A stretch of 64,000 bases of DNA. It comes from Anaspis maculata (lineage: Eukaryota > Arthropoda > Insecta > Coleoptera > Scraptiidae). The number at the start of each line of letters is the position of its first letter. Position 1 is the stretch's first letter. Below the pieces are notes generated by a model. That model was not told the DNA's origin. It saw nothing but the letters and a program-made list of their open reading frames with translations, and searched no databases. Both the position numbers and the translations under genes were made by a program. Positions 45,454-56,679 of this stretch are shown one piece after another. Where the stretch lies: positions 56,523,787-56,587,786 of the forward strand of contig OX421962.1 in NCBI GenBank assembly GCA_949128115.1. The letters are read 5' to 3'.

Positions 45454-46327
45454 TTCATGAGTGACCTTACATAGGCTAATGGGAGATAGAGGACTTCGAG
45501 GCGAGTCAGGATCAACAGAAAAAATTTCGTTTTCTCAATTGGTTACGAAGATACAGGGTGTTTTGTGTGTTTCGTATGAACTTTGATAAGCGATATTTCT
45601 GAAACGGCCAGAGATATTTTGATGAAATTTACTAGTAATATTTCTCTGTTGGAACTTATCCAGAAGCCACACCGGGTATGTCAAAATCCAAGACCGGCCT
45701 AGAAAAAATGTGCCCCTTTGTTATTTGATCAAAAAAGTATATTTTCTGACCGTTTTTCTGAAAAGCTGCTACCGGATTCAAAAAGCTAAGGAAAAATTCT
45801 TCAAGAATTATTTTTCAATTTAGATGGCACACCTAAACCGTTTCGACAATAAAATTTAAAGTAAAATTTGTGGGTAAGTCATTTTTGACCGGACATAATC
45901 GACTCATTGTTTGATTGAAATCATTCAAATTCAATTTTTAGCTTGTCACTGTGGAATAGAAGGGCTTGGTATAAAGAAAAAATTCCATAGCCGAAGATTT
46001 TTTTTACGACCAAATCGAGTCTAATTTTGTTTTTAATCTCGAATTCGTCAATTAAAAAAAATGATCAGCTCTGGAATTTTTCTTTCAACCAAGCCTTTCT
46101 CTCCAACAGAGACAAGCCAAAAAATGAATTTGATAGAATTCAATCAAATAATGAGTCGATTGTTCGGTCGAAAATGAAAACTTACCCACAAATTTTATTT
46201 TTAATTTTATTGTCGAAACGGTTTAGATGTGCCATTTAAACTGAAAAGTGATTCTTGAAGCATTTTTTCTCAGCTTTTCGAATCCGATTGCAGTTTTTCA
46301 GAAAAGCTGTCAGAAAATGTACTTTTT

Positions 46328-47389
46328 ACACGACCGGGTGTAAAGTGAGCCTTTTTACCCTCATTTTCAGGCGTAAAGTGGCTCATTTAGCCCGAGGGCG
46401 TAAAATTTTTACTTTTACGCCCTCGGGCTTTGGTTTTTTAAGCGTCAAAAAACAAATGCCTGTAATTATTATTAAATGTCACAAACTAATAAATTTGTTG
46501 AAATGCACAGCTCAGAGGCATTTGGGACCCCCCAAAGGCGGGGAAGGGTGTATGGTTTCACTTATTAAGCTTCTCGTTGAATTTTTTGCTTTGAAAATAC
46601 ACATATTCGAAACTCCAAAAGTGAGGTTATGTGCGTTGACGGCTCTGGCCGGATTCCTATTTATCAGAGTTCCGTGCTCAGTTTTCTTGAGGGGGCAGGC
46701 GAATACTAAATTTGAATAGCCGTTTTCGATACAAGAGCGCGATTTCAGGCCCGAAGCCGTGGTTACCATCATAAAACGTGTAGCCGAATGAATATTTTGG
46801 TTTGTAGGTATCCGTCTGCCTGTCTCTTTACGTAGGCTGTAACTTTGCGGTAAAATCCGTGTCGTCCTTAACTGAAAGGGTTGTCTTCAGCATGGAAAAC
46901 ACGGACCACAAAGTAGAAGGGGCTTCACCACCTTGGATTTTTCAGCTAAGTATAGGTCCTATACCTACGTTCTCATGTATTTTTTTTTGGACTTCTCCGG
47001 CAGAGAAGATCAAGTGTGGCTCGAGAAGCCATCGCCATCGGCGGGAGGAGTGCAGCGCCTCAAAAACGAAAACTCATGCTGGGTGCTTTTCAATAAAAAA
47101 GACACTGACTAGTAATTATTAAATGACAAGTGAAAACAAAATCATAGGTGCCCATAATGTCATTGCTAACTAGATCGATCTATAATCGCCTTTTAGTTTT
47201 TCGGCTTTTATGGTTCAAAATCAAATTCAAAAAAAGAATGGGTCGTGTAAAAAACGTTGTATGCAGCTCAAGCGTAAAGCCTGTTTTAGGCCCTCTGTCT
47301 GAATGTGCCCTCGCTATGCTCGGGCACAACTTACATACGTCGGGCCTAAAACAGTCGCTTTACGCTCTTACTACATAAATAACTATTTT
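46328..47389. mobile_element. 1.06-kb insertion in the right arm
   Basis: The left arm reads ACTTTTTTGATCAAATAAC without a break (reverse strand). The right arm is split after CTTTTT and resumes at TTTTGATCAAATAGC, so about 1.06 kb was inserted, with TTTT on both sides. TTTTACACGACC at the left recurs inverted (GGTCGTGTAAAAAA, 47242) but not at the right end. The last part is a hairpin of GTAAAGCCTGTTTTAGGCCC and GGGCCTAAAACAGTCGCTTT around a CTCGCTATGCTCGGGC stem. Confidence 0.7.
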
Positions 47390-47670
47390 GATCAAATAGC
47401 AAAGGAGCACATTTTTTCTAGCCCGGCCCTGAATTTTGACTTATCTGGTATGGCTTCTGGATAGGTTTCAACAGAGAAATGATACTGGTTAACTTCAACA
47501 AAATATCTCTAGCCGTTTCAGAAATATCGCTTATCAAAGTTTCATACGAAACACACAAAACACCCTGTATCTTCGTAACCAAATAGAAAAAAACATCCTG
47601 ACTTGCCTCAAAGTCCTCTATTTCCCATTAGCCTATGTAAGGTCACACATGAATCACCCTCCACCCTGTA

Positions 47671-48490
47671 TGCATGGTTTGAAAATGTCGGTTTGAAACC
47701 GTTTGAACAGCTGAAGATTTTTGATTCCCCCAGGCACTTGAAAGCGTCAAGCTTGGGTTTACCTGTCCTGTTGGTTAATGCTACGGAAATCATGTTACCA
47801 CAAAGTCGGGAAGACGACTACGAGCAAAAATCGGATGAAACTGGACGAAAGCGAACGTGAAACCGCATCGGGGACTCAACCAAGAACCGCGAAATTAGCT
47901 TAGGGAAGTGACGCGCTAACAGCATAAGAGCCACGGCCGATCGGTGGCTGGGCGAGACAGCACAAGTGAGCGGCGGTGGCGGCGAAATTCGCAGAAGTGG
48001 TGATTGAATCAAAATCAGACATAACGAAATGACCATCAATGGGGTGAGGGGGAGGGGGCGGAAAGGAGTGTGGGTCGGCCGGCTCAGGCGGCAGTCAGTA
48101 GGGCAGTGGGGTGGGAGCAGTAGTGTGGTGGCGGTGAAGAATCGGGGGCGGCGGATGAAGCTGTCACAAACTGCATTGCGCGCGGCTCGGGGCGGTTTAA
48201 ATCAATAACGTGGTGGTTCAGGTTCAGGTTGCGCGCCTGAATTAACCCGTCAGCCTCAAGGCCCCCACGTGGTGGGCCACGCGAGCCCGTTCCGCCTCGC
48301 GGAAACTGCCTTGGAGGCGTCTAGCAGGCTTCGCACCGCGCGCCAACGGCAAAGAACTGCGACGATTTTCGCGCCCAGTTCAATCCAGGTTGATTTTAAC
48401 GCGGGTTAATTTCTGGGTTAACTGATAGCTATAGTGAACAAAAAGGAAACATTATTCTAAAAGATATACTTATCCTATTTGTATACTTAT
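47671..48490. other. GC-rich, CpG-rich island with GC boxes
   Basis: About 47880-48400 is far richer in G, C and CpG than the rest of the window. It has several GGGCGG/GGGGCGG words (for example near 48055, 48147 and 48188) and CGCGCG-type runs. No coding frame of any length is convincing. Such islands often mark promoters or 5' exons. It lies upstream of the KLF exon on the minus strand, but a link is speculative. Confidence 0.5.
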
Positions 48491-48497
48491 TGTATAA

Positions 48498-48648
48498 GGG
48501 CTAAATTTCAAGTCCGATTTGCAACCCGCGAGATAAGCTGCGTCACCGGCGCAAGCCATCGATATGCTCTGACCATTGGCCTGAAAGGGATCACGTGACT
48601 CTACTTGCGCCGCTGCACGGGTTGCAAATCAGACTTGAAATTCAGGCC
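48498..48648. mobile_element. GGGCTAAATTTCAAG palindromic MITE, copy 2
   Basis: It matches 11440-11587 at both ends (GGGCTAAATTTCAAGTC, then GTTGCAAATC-GACTTGAAAT and GGCC) and in the internal ATCACGTGACT. The loop differs. It is a diverged copy of the same family. Confidence 0.85.
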
Positions 48649-48765
48649 AGACATCAGCCAAAAAAAAAAGACTTTCTTCCTGAATTTGAAATCTGAAACT
48701 TTTGATTTGATCCTGCTCATGCAACTTGAGTCAAACTCGATGATTGTGGAATGTAGGTATTGCTT

Positions 48766-49440
48766 TTATCTATTCCCGTATCGTACTGGCCACTTTTCGA
48801 CACGCAAATGCGTGTCGTACTGGCGCTTGACTTTTATGACACTGAAAGGCATTTCTACCTCTAGAATTTTCCAATTTCTTCCAAATATTTGCGGCAAAAT
48901 AGATAGAATGAACTCGTTTAATAAGACGTTTCGTCACACTCCTTTCTTTGGGATTCCCCAAAGGAAGTCTTATCAAACTCGTATAATAAATAATAGGTTT
49001 GTTCCATCAGAAATCTCAAACTAGTCACAGCCAATGAGAAACGCGCCCAAATCAGTTTGCAAACTGTATTTCTCGATTCTTATTGGCTCTGACTAGCTTG
49101 AAACCTCTTGATGGAACAAACCTAATATACTCTTATTTTTAAGCTCTGCGTCAGGTTTCGAAATAGTATATTATTATACGAGTTTAATAAGACGAAGTTT
49201 GCCACACGACTGTTTTTGGGTTACGACGAACGCAGTGAGAAGGGTCCCAAAGAAAGTAGTGTGACGAAACGTCTTATTAAACGAGTGTAATATACTATTT
49301 TATCTATTTCGTCGCAAATATTTGAAAGAAATTGGAAAATTCTAGAGGTAGAATTGCCTTTGAGCGTCATAAAAGTCAAGCGCCAGTACGACACGCATTT
49401 GCGCGTCGAAAAGTGGCCAGTACGATACGGGAATAGATAA
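48766..49440. mobile_element. 675-bp palindromic element, TTATCTATTCCCGTATCG ends
   Basis: The perfect ends continue as long arms (GTACTGGCCACTTTTCGAC and CTCTAGAATTTTCCAATTTC). Mid-arm hairpin words GTTTAATAAGACGTTTCGTC and CGAAGTTTGCCACACGACTG occur. The left arm is partly deleted (48950-48970). The centre holds a 131-bp MITE. A half copy opens the window at 50. Confidence 0.88.
48994..49124. mobile_element. 131-bp TAGGTTTGTTCCATCA MITE
   Basis: The ends TAGGTTTGTTCCATCA and TGATGGAACAAACCTA are inverted, and the arms continue through CTAGTCAGAGCCAATAAG-like sequence. The arm sequence of the half copy at 310-330 reads ATAATATACTATT without it. Confidence 0.85.
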
Positions 49441-49979
49441 AGACCGTTTATAGCCCAGGAATTTTAGGTGAAATTTTGGTCGAACCCTGAAGTAAATACG
49501 TCCATTTTGGAAATTTGCACAAATGGCCCGACTGAGAGACTGTAGGAAACTCTAACTGCGAACCAGAATTGATTATTTTTGGCTCCAATCCATTGAACAT
49601 ATTTTAAATAATAGGCCATTTCCGTACTACAGTGCGCTTGCGTGCAGCGTAAGATTCCCGGTGCGTAATTGAATATTCGACCCAGGTTGGTACAAATTCG
49701 ACTAGAATATACGCGAAAGTGATTGATGGCGATGTTAGGTACAAAACTTTTTCATGTATTTGATAGAACATGGATTATCAAAGTACTCTATATAAAAAAA
49801 AAACACTAGCATTATAAAATTACAGCATCTTTTTCATAATTGATAACGACTTGCTATGAATGCGCATGTCAAAAATTCTCATACGCGCCGGTCGGGATTG
49901 TAGTGTAGTGAGCGTTGCGTTGGGTGACTTTTGGGGTGATTCTGTAATTTTGTCATAATATTATGTTGTTCCAACATTA
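49441..49979. repeat. Fragment of the 29.6-kb dispersed repeat, then unique sequence
   Basis: 49500-49610 resembles 29620-29725 (CCCGACTG-GAGA-TG-GG-AAACT, then CAATCCAT). The remainder is unique and AT-rich. Confidence 0.45.
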
Positions 49980-50935
49980 TCCGATTATCCTCACCACCAC
50001 CAAAGCTAGTTCCTCGATTTCTTGTTCCATTTATATTTACCCACCATATTTTACTTATTCACATTCGATATAAACCTCAAAATGTATAAGCATAGGCAAT
50101 GATTTTGCAAATGACGAATGACCTTTTCTGCGGTATGATATGAACAATTATAACACTCTGAAATGCAAATGGAAGAATATTGCCCTACCCTGGGTATATT
50201 TGGTTGTCTCATCGGCAACTGCAGATTACCTAGCAAAGTGCAAATATACTGCTCCTAAAAAGTACAAAAATATTACCAATATTTTTTCTATTGCGAGCTT
50301 CAACTTTGATTATTGTTTGACTCCTACGCAAATGTCTCAAATATTGATGCAAACATTCGGAACAGTTAGATGTGTTAAAGATTTGTTTGTCAGTCGGGCT
50401 TGTTAGGACGATTAGAGCTTGGTTTAGTTTGATTAACCAAGGATTAGAGCATAAAATTGCCATGCAACTTCTTTGGCAGCATCAATTTACCCCGTTGTGC
50501 TAAAGCTACTTCCTTGGTTTCTTGTTCCATTTTTATTCAGTTTCACCCACCCATTAGCCCACCATTATATTACTATTTACATTCGATATAATTTCAAAAC
50601 GTAAAAACACAAGCGATGATTTTGCAAATGACTTTCTCTGCGATATGATATGAACACTTACAACACTCTGAGATGTGAATGGAAGAACCTGGCTTTATCT
50701 GGTTGTCTCTAGCAGTAACTGCCAGTTACCTAGCAAAATGCCAATGCCAATATATGCCGCTCCTAAAAAGTACAAAAATATTGCCAATATTTTCTATTAC
50801 GAGCTTCAACTTTGATTACTGTTTGACTCCTACGCAAATATTGATACAAACATTTGGAACAGTAGATGTGTTGACAATTTGTTTTCCATTTGGGCTTGTT
50901 AGGACGATAAGAGCATGAAATTACCATGCAAGGTC
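49980..50935. repeat. Tandem direct duplication, period about 500-510 bp
   Basis: Landmarks repeat at fixed offset: TTTCTTGTTCCATTT at 50018 and 50518, ATGATATGAACA at 50135 and 50645, and CAACTTTGATTA-TGTTTGACTCC at 50301 and 50807. Two units are present with small indels. No coding assignment; a C..C..H..H-like peptide in the first unit is not kept in the second. Confidence 0.85.
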
Positions 50936-51280
50936 CTTCTGTAGTGCAGGATTAATAATCAAGCTGCTTTTCCAAGCAAATCGCGTTCTGAAATGGCATA
51001 CCCCTTAAAAACATGTGTTTTAAAATGTAGATCAACATTGCTTGAGGGGCATTCAGGCCAACCAGGACCCCTCAAACTTTCGAGGAAATCAAATTTTATA
51101 AAATTACCGCTATTGCGAAGCTTACTCCCTTCTTGCTCAGAAAAATCTATGACGCGTATACTTCAAGGCCTGGAGCTTCTAATACGTTGATTAGCATTGC
51201 TTGAGGAACACATAGGCACATAGGTCAACGTTGAGACAACGTGTCACCCAAAAACATTCCCGACGAGTAGCGAGGAACAG

Positions 51281-51665
51281 ATGGAAAGTTTTTTACGATA
51301 CGTCCCTTCGGGTGGAAAGTTGGAATTTGAGAGAATGATAGGAAATTATAAAGCACCTGTTACCTCTTGTTTGAAAAAAAATAGGTGGAAATGTAGCAAT
51401 TCTAGAGGCAAACTCGAAATGCGTTGGTCAGATTTAAAAAATGTTCCCCAAAAAATCAATTCAATCTCTTTCTCAACTATGGCTCGCAGCATGTGTGAAA
51501 CACATACACACCACAGAAATACACAACGCACGCACGCAAAAAATGATCCTCATCATCTTGGGGGACCTCAAAATGGATACCTATATCCGTCTCTATCTCG
51601 AAAAATTTATTCAGCACGTTCACAATACTTCCCCTCCTCGTTGGGTGGTGGGTTGAGAATGTGAA
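51281..51665. repeat. Dispersed repeat with CACACA segment, copy 2
   Basis: Same order of blocks as 29300-30170: TTACCTCTTGTTTGAAAAAA, AAATCAATTCAATCT, a CACA-rich run, TTGGGGGACCTCAAAATGGA and TACTTCCCCTCC. Confidence 0.65.
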
Positions 51666-52790
51666 AGAGAAACAGATCGCCCCGTGCTTCCGTCTCATCG
51701 TCAAAGAATCATCATTTCATTTCTCAACTCGCCAACATACACGTGAAGCTGAATCTCTTCTACTTTTTATTAGGATTTCACAAACTAACAGTAATTTTCT
51801 TCTTGTTCTATTGCATTCCATAGGGTTGATGAGGGTGGCCATTAGGTTAACTACTATGACACTATGAGTAGCGGTAGCGAGTAGCGTGCCATTTTTGTTT
51901 TAAGAACATGGAGACAAATTATTTGGAGTTTGGAGTACTAAGGAACGAGCTTATCGCTCGGCCGAGTGCGACTACTTCAAAAAGAGTAACCGACCCAGTT
52001 CGTGCTAAACGCAAATCTTGAAGGTTCTCCAGACCTAGTCCTCCGCGTCTCTCAGTTTCTAAATGGTTTCCTGCGTATCAATTTCCATGAAAGCCCCAAT
52101 TGTTGTTCACACCAACAACTCCGCCCAAACAATTTCAATTTAGCACCTACGTTGTGTTTAATTAAAAATCCCTAGGTAGATCGCTGTGAACAGCTACCTG
52201 TGTACACATAACCTACCTACACCACCTACTCCAGCCAGCGTGCTAAAAATGAGGCGAAATTAATTAAAATTAATCCAGGGCGCTCAACGTCAAGTGGCCC
52301 GTAATAGCATTGTAAACTGTAAAGATCTCGAGTGTAATCTCATTAGCAACGTGAAATTGTGTTGCAACACAAGAACAGTAGAGTAAAGTGAGTCGCTTTA
52401 TTGCGAGAGAGAATGGGACAAAAAAAATTGTGTTACCATACGAAGAAAGATACGTGACTTTTATTGCCGTTAATGGCAATGGGTAGTATTGATAAAAAAT
52501 AAGCATAATCATTTGCTTCGATTTCATAGGCGTTGCTAGGGAAAGTCTGCTTAGCAACTCCTCAAGAATCTAAGCAAATGCTTATGCCACAGGCGTATGC
52601 TTTTTTTTTATTGATACTACCCAATAAGATTGATGGCAACAGGTAGCAAAAAAATGTCAAAAACAATTGTCAGCCGTCAAAAACTGATAGTTAATGCTAT
52701 AAAAAATACTGTCCCTATCAGATTCGCAAGAGTCAAAATCGTTATTTAGCGTTCCTTGATGGAATTGCTGGAGAAGTGTCAGGGAAAGAT
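51666..52790. other. No gene recognised
   Basis: Unique sequence, including GTAGGTAGGT-like words near 52200 and a poly-T tract near 52600. No convincing exon. Confidence 0.35.
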
Positions 52791-53110
52791 TACGGAGGTG
52801 ATTCCACTTTCCTGGGACAACACCCCAATACCAAATTTCAACACAATTGGTTCAATGCTTCAGCAGTTATCGCAGCAGATCACAAACATGCGACATACAT
52901 ACGAATACATACCACATGAACAGACATCACCTCTGTGGACATCACTCTGGAAGTGGTCTCAACCATCTTAGGGGATCTCAAAACGGATATAGGTATTCTA
53001 GGGGATCTCAAAACGGATATAGGTATTCGTCGTCATCCGATTTTTTCTGCTCGATCAAAAAACTTTCCCTTCCACGTTGGTGGGGACTGGAGACCGAGGA
53101 GCATCGTAAA
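52791..53110. repeat. Dispersed repeat copy 3 with a 31-bp tandem duplication
   Basis: ACCAAATTTCAACACAATTG through ACATCACTC matches 29955-30060. The block TAGGGGATCTCAAAACGGAT-AGGTATTC is present twice in tandem (about 52968-53028). TTCCCTTCCACGTTGG closes it as at 30145. Confidence 0.65.
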
Positions 53111-54856
53111 ATGCTGAACATGCCCTTATTCTGAATCCGACATTCGAGCCTTATCAAGTCTTCCGAGCTTTCCGTTCTTCACACCAAACCAGTCCCGGTA
53201 ACAGTAATGACCATTTACTAAGGGCTTGCTGTACATCACGTCCCAGCGCTCGTGATTTTCGCAAAAATGAGCGATGAACCCACCATGACTTTACATGCTT
53301 CCATGTAATTACCTTTATCAAAAATGATAAAGCGTCTGTTCTGTTTGACATGTGAAAAGCTCCGAGTCTCTCCGGCTGCATAATTTGCATCGTGATAAAT
53401 CTTCGCTGCCGGTCACGTTCGCGACAGAGATCTATCTCGTAAAATCGGGACAGAAACACATGGATTGATAAATTCTCGCGCACTTCGTTTTATTTAGGTA
53501 CCCCAACGTAAACGTGCAGAATGGCCTTTCCGGAACGAATAACAGATTTGCATCGGAATTGAGGAATTTATTCAATGCGTACTTGGACGAGACACTGTAA
53601 GTAAGAGGGTACCTGTAACCTGAGAGGGAGGATTTATGAGAACGTGCCGGGACTGCCGGGATCTAATGTTCTTCCTAGATTATTGTGGATGGAAAAGATA
53701 ACGTCTTGTTTCCGCAACCAGAACACAAATTGGTTGTATTGGCTGTGAGAGTAAGCACCTATTACTCACCTGCCTATGTATGTATCTAGTAATTTCCTGA
53801 TTAGTTACACACGCACTAGTCGCTAGTCCAGATACTTGAAGAATAAAGAGTCCTTTCTTTGTACGCTCAGAGCGGCTCCGACGGAACGGCCTCTAAATCG
53901 AAGCCGATGCTTCAGGTCGTCAGAACGATGCTCTGCAATGTTTTATTGTGCAAAATAAATACAATTAAGAACTAATATTGGTGTCAAATGCTGACGTATT
54001 TACTTTAATAATCTGTGTTTCTTGCATTGACTCTGTTTCACTCAATTGAGGTGAAAATTTGGGTGAAAAGCTGCATCATTTGAGAAATCCCGAAAATCCC
54101 GGGATGTTGCTATAGGCCAGGCGGTACGTCATTCTGGATAGAAAAAATTTCGACCAAAGTTTTTATGGTGTCAAACTTTTCGTAAGGTCAGTAGGTCTAC
54201 CACTGAATTTCCGCCCAAAAACAAGTTGTGCTTATTTCTCCACATCTGCGCAAAGGTAAAGGATGTTGTCTTGAAGGAGCGAAAAGACCTGTTGAACCCC
54301 CGTACTTCTTCGTTATATTTGCCTCAATGCAAACTTACATCTCTTACGCAAATATTGGAAGCATTTGTCATCATGTCTGTGCCAGTCTTACTGTTGAAGA
54401 AAAAAGATTTCTTTGTGCGGGTCAGATATTTCAAACTTAATTGTTTTCCACAGAAGAAAACGACGAGGCAACATATATTTTTGCTGTTTTCTAAAAAGTA
54501 AATCCATTGAAATCATTTATGACGTCAAAATCTCAATAACAGCATTTTGGAAGATGTTGCCCGTTAAGAAAAGCACATTTTTTTATTGCCTGTTCAGCAG
54601 CAATTTTTTCAATTTTACTAAACAACGTTTGCGAAAATTTTACAAGAAATGACAAGCTGAAACTATTTGCTAACAATATTATGTCTGGCTTAACCGCGGA
54701 GCTCACTTGAAAGTCTGGAAAACTGATTTGAGGGCCCCAAAGAAGCCCGGGGCCCTGGGTACAGGCCCTTCGGGCCCATGCCCAATGACGGCGCTGATGG
54801 TCATAGGATCGACTTTTTTCGAACAATTTCAACTGATATATCTAGGATGAGAAAAA
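53111..54856. other. No gene recognised
   Basis: Mixed unique sequence. Short frames at 53154-53483 (minus) and 54226-54652 (plus) have no family resemblance. GGGCCC-rich words lie at 54735-54780. Confidence 0.35.
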
Positions 54857-56679
54857 TAGTCCGGTGGTTAAGCGTTCTAACTATGCATTTTGAGCTTAAG
54901 CAATGCGCTTTTGGGCTTTGATTGGGGGTCCCTCAACTTTAATTTCAAGAGTTGGAGACATCGGTGCACTCGATGCGGAGGGGGTCTGGGGGGCCCTTGA
55001 AAGTTGAAGGCGCGAAGCTTTCCACCAAATCACCATACCACCACGTAATTCCTACTGGGAGGCCATCAAACGACTCTAACCTGTACATTGACAACATTTG
55101 TTACCATGTCCAAATAGTTCTTCACACTGAAAAAAATTAATTCTTATGACAGATCGGAAAAAACAGTTTTTATCAATTTTTTATCCCCACAACAAATAAA
55201 CTGCCAAGTGTGGTGTTATTTTGGAGTAAACGGCATCCTCTGATTTAATTCACCGAGTCAAAATGTTTGTGAGACCACCGTGCAAAAAATGACACGCCAA
55301 GAAGTGAGCATTTTTGAGCACCTCATTTAACAGTAGTTTCTTGGCTGATACCAATCGATATGATTGATAATTTTGTCATGGATCAATAACTTGAACTCTT
55401 TTGTAACGGCAATACATGTGAATGAAACTCGAAACGAGCGTGGAGGCCTGGAAAAAAAAAACTTCTCCAGGGGTCGAATTTATTTCACGCCTACTGAGCG
55501 TTAGTTTGTTGGGCTCAGGCAGGCAGCGTTTGGATAGCTTTGGAAGCAAAATTTCGATATCTATCTGAAAAGTTGAGCAGTGTAATTCTGGAAATCGATT
55601 TATGAATCATCAATGATTGTTTTGTCGGTCAGTACCCACATGGTGGTTAACGGCAGAGGTGATGGCTAACGGCGGAGGGAATTCAACGTCCAAGATCTTA
55701 TTCTCTGCCACTCTGACAGTCATTTTCACGGTTGTTTTTATATAATTATTTTATCTTCAAACATAAGAGAACTTACACGTACAAAATGATAACAACCTTA
55801 AAGGTTGGTAGAGGAGAAAAGAAAATAACACTTTAAAAGTTGAAGGTTCTCCGTTATCAGCCATGATCCCTGCAGTTAATCCCCATGGTACCTAGTGGCT
55901 GTCAAAATAATCTTTGATGATTCTCAAATCAGTTTCCAGAATTATGCTACACAGCTGCATAGACAGATATGAAAATTTTGTCTCCAAACCTATTCAAACG
56001 CTGCCTGCCTGAGCCCAACAAACTAACGCTCAGTAGGCGTGAAATAAATTCGACCCCTGGAGAAAATTTTTTTTCCAGGCCTCCACGCTCGTGTCGAGTT
56101 TCATTCACATGCATTACCGTTACAAAAGAGTTCAAGTTATTGATCCATGACAAAATTATCAATCATATCGATTGGTATCAGTCAAGAAACTACTGTTGAA
56201 TGAGGTGCTCAAAAATGCTCACTTCTTGGCGTGTCATTTTTTGCACGGTGGTCTCACAAACATTTTGACTCGGTGAATTGAATCATAGGATGCCGTTTAC
56301 TCCAAAATGACACCACATTTGGCAGTTTATTCGTTGTGGGGATGAAAAATTGAGGAAAACTGTTTTTTCCGATCTGTCATAAGAATTAATTTTTTTCAGT
56401 GTGAAGAACTATTTGGACATGGTAAAAAATGTTGTCAATGTACAGGTTAGAGTCGTTTGATGGCCTCCCAGTAGGAATTACGTGGTGGTATGGTGATTTG
56501 GTGGGAAGCCTCGCACCTTCAACTTTCAAGGGCCCCCCAGACCCCCTCCGCATCGAGTGCACCGATGTCTCCAACTCTTGAAATTTAAGTTGAGGGACCC
56601 CCAATCAAACCCCAAAAGCGCATTGCTTAAGCTCAAAATGCATAGTTCGAGCTTTTTTTGGCGCTTAACCACCGGACTA
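54857..56679. mobile_element. 1.8-kb near-perfect palindromic element, TAGTCCGGTGG ends
   Basis: The ends TAGTCCGGTGGTTAAGCG are inverted. The arms of about 770 bp stay very similar throughout: GGACCCCCAATCAAA-type blocks near 54920/56605, GTAATTCCTACTGGGAGGCC near 55048 and its inverse near 56465, TGAGCATTTTTGAGCACCTC near 55306 and its inverse near 56200, and GCTCAGGCAGGCAGCG near 55513 and its inverse near 56005. A 280-bp spacer (about 55625-55905) is unique. No transposase. Confidence 0.9.

Larger units (their letters stand above)
44763..47670. mobile_element. 2.9-kb TACAGGGTGATTCATGA palindromic element with two insertions
   Basis: The outer arms match: GTGACCTTACATAGGCTAAT (45461) against its inverse near 47630, ACACACAAAACACCCTGTAT at 47552 against 45550, and GAAACGGCCAGAGATATTTT at 45601 against 47500. 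The inner arms at 45760-46000 and 46025-46310 also pair (AAACCGTTTCGACAATAAAA-like). The left arm is interrupted by a hAT MITE and the right arm by 46328-47389. Subtracting both leaves about 1.2 kb, nearly all self-complementary. Confidence 0.85.

Noticed and set aside
46255..46719. 154-codon plus-strand frame
   Set aside because: It crosses the boundary between a palindrome arm and an inserted element (46328), so it cannot be an ancestral gene.
50051..50236. C..C..H..H-like peptide on the minus strand
   Set aside because: Spacing is not C2H2, and the motif is not kept in the second unit of the tandem duplication.
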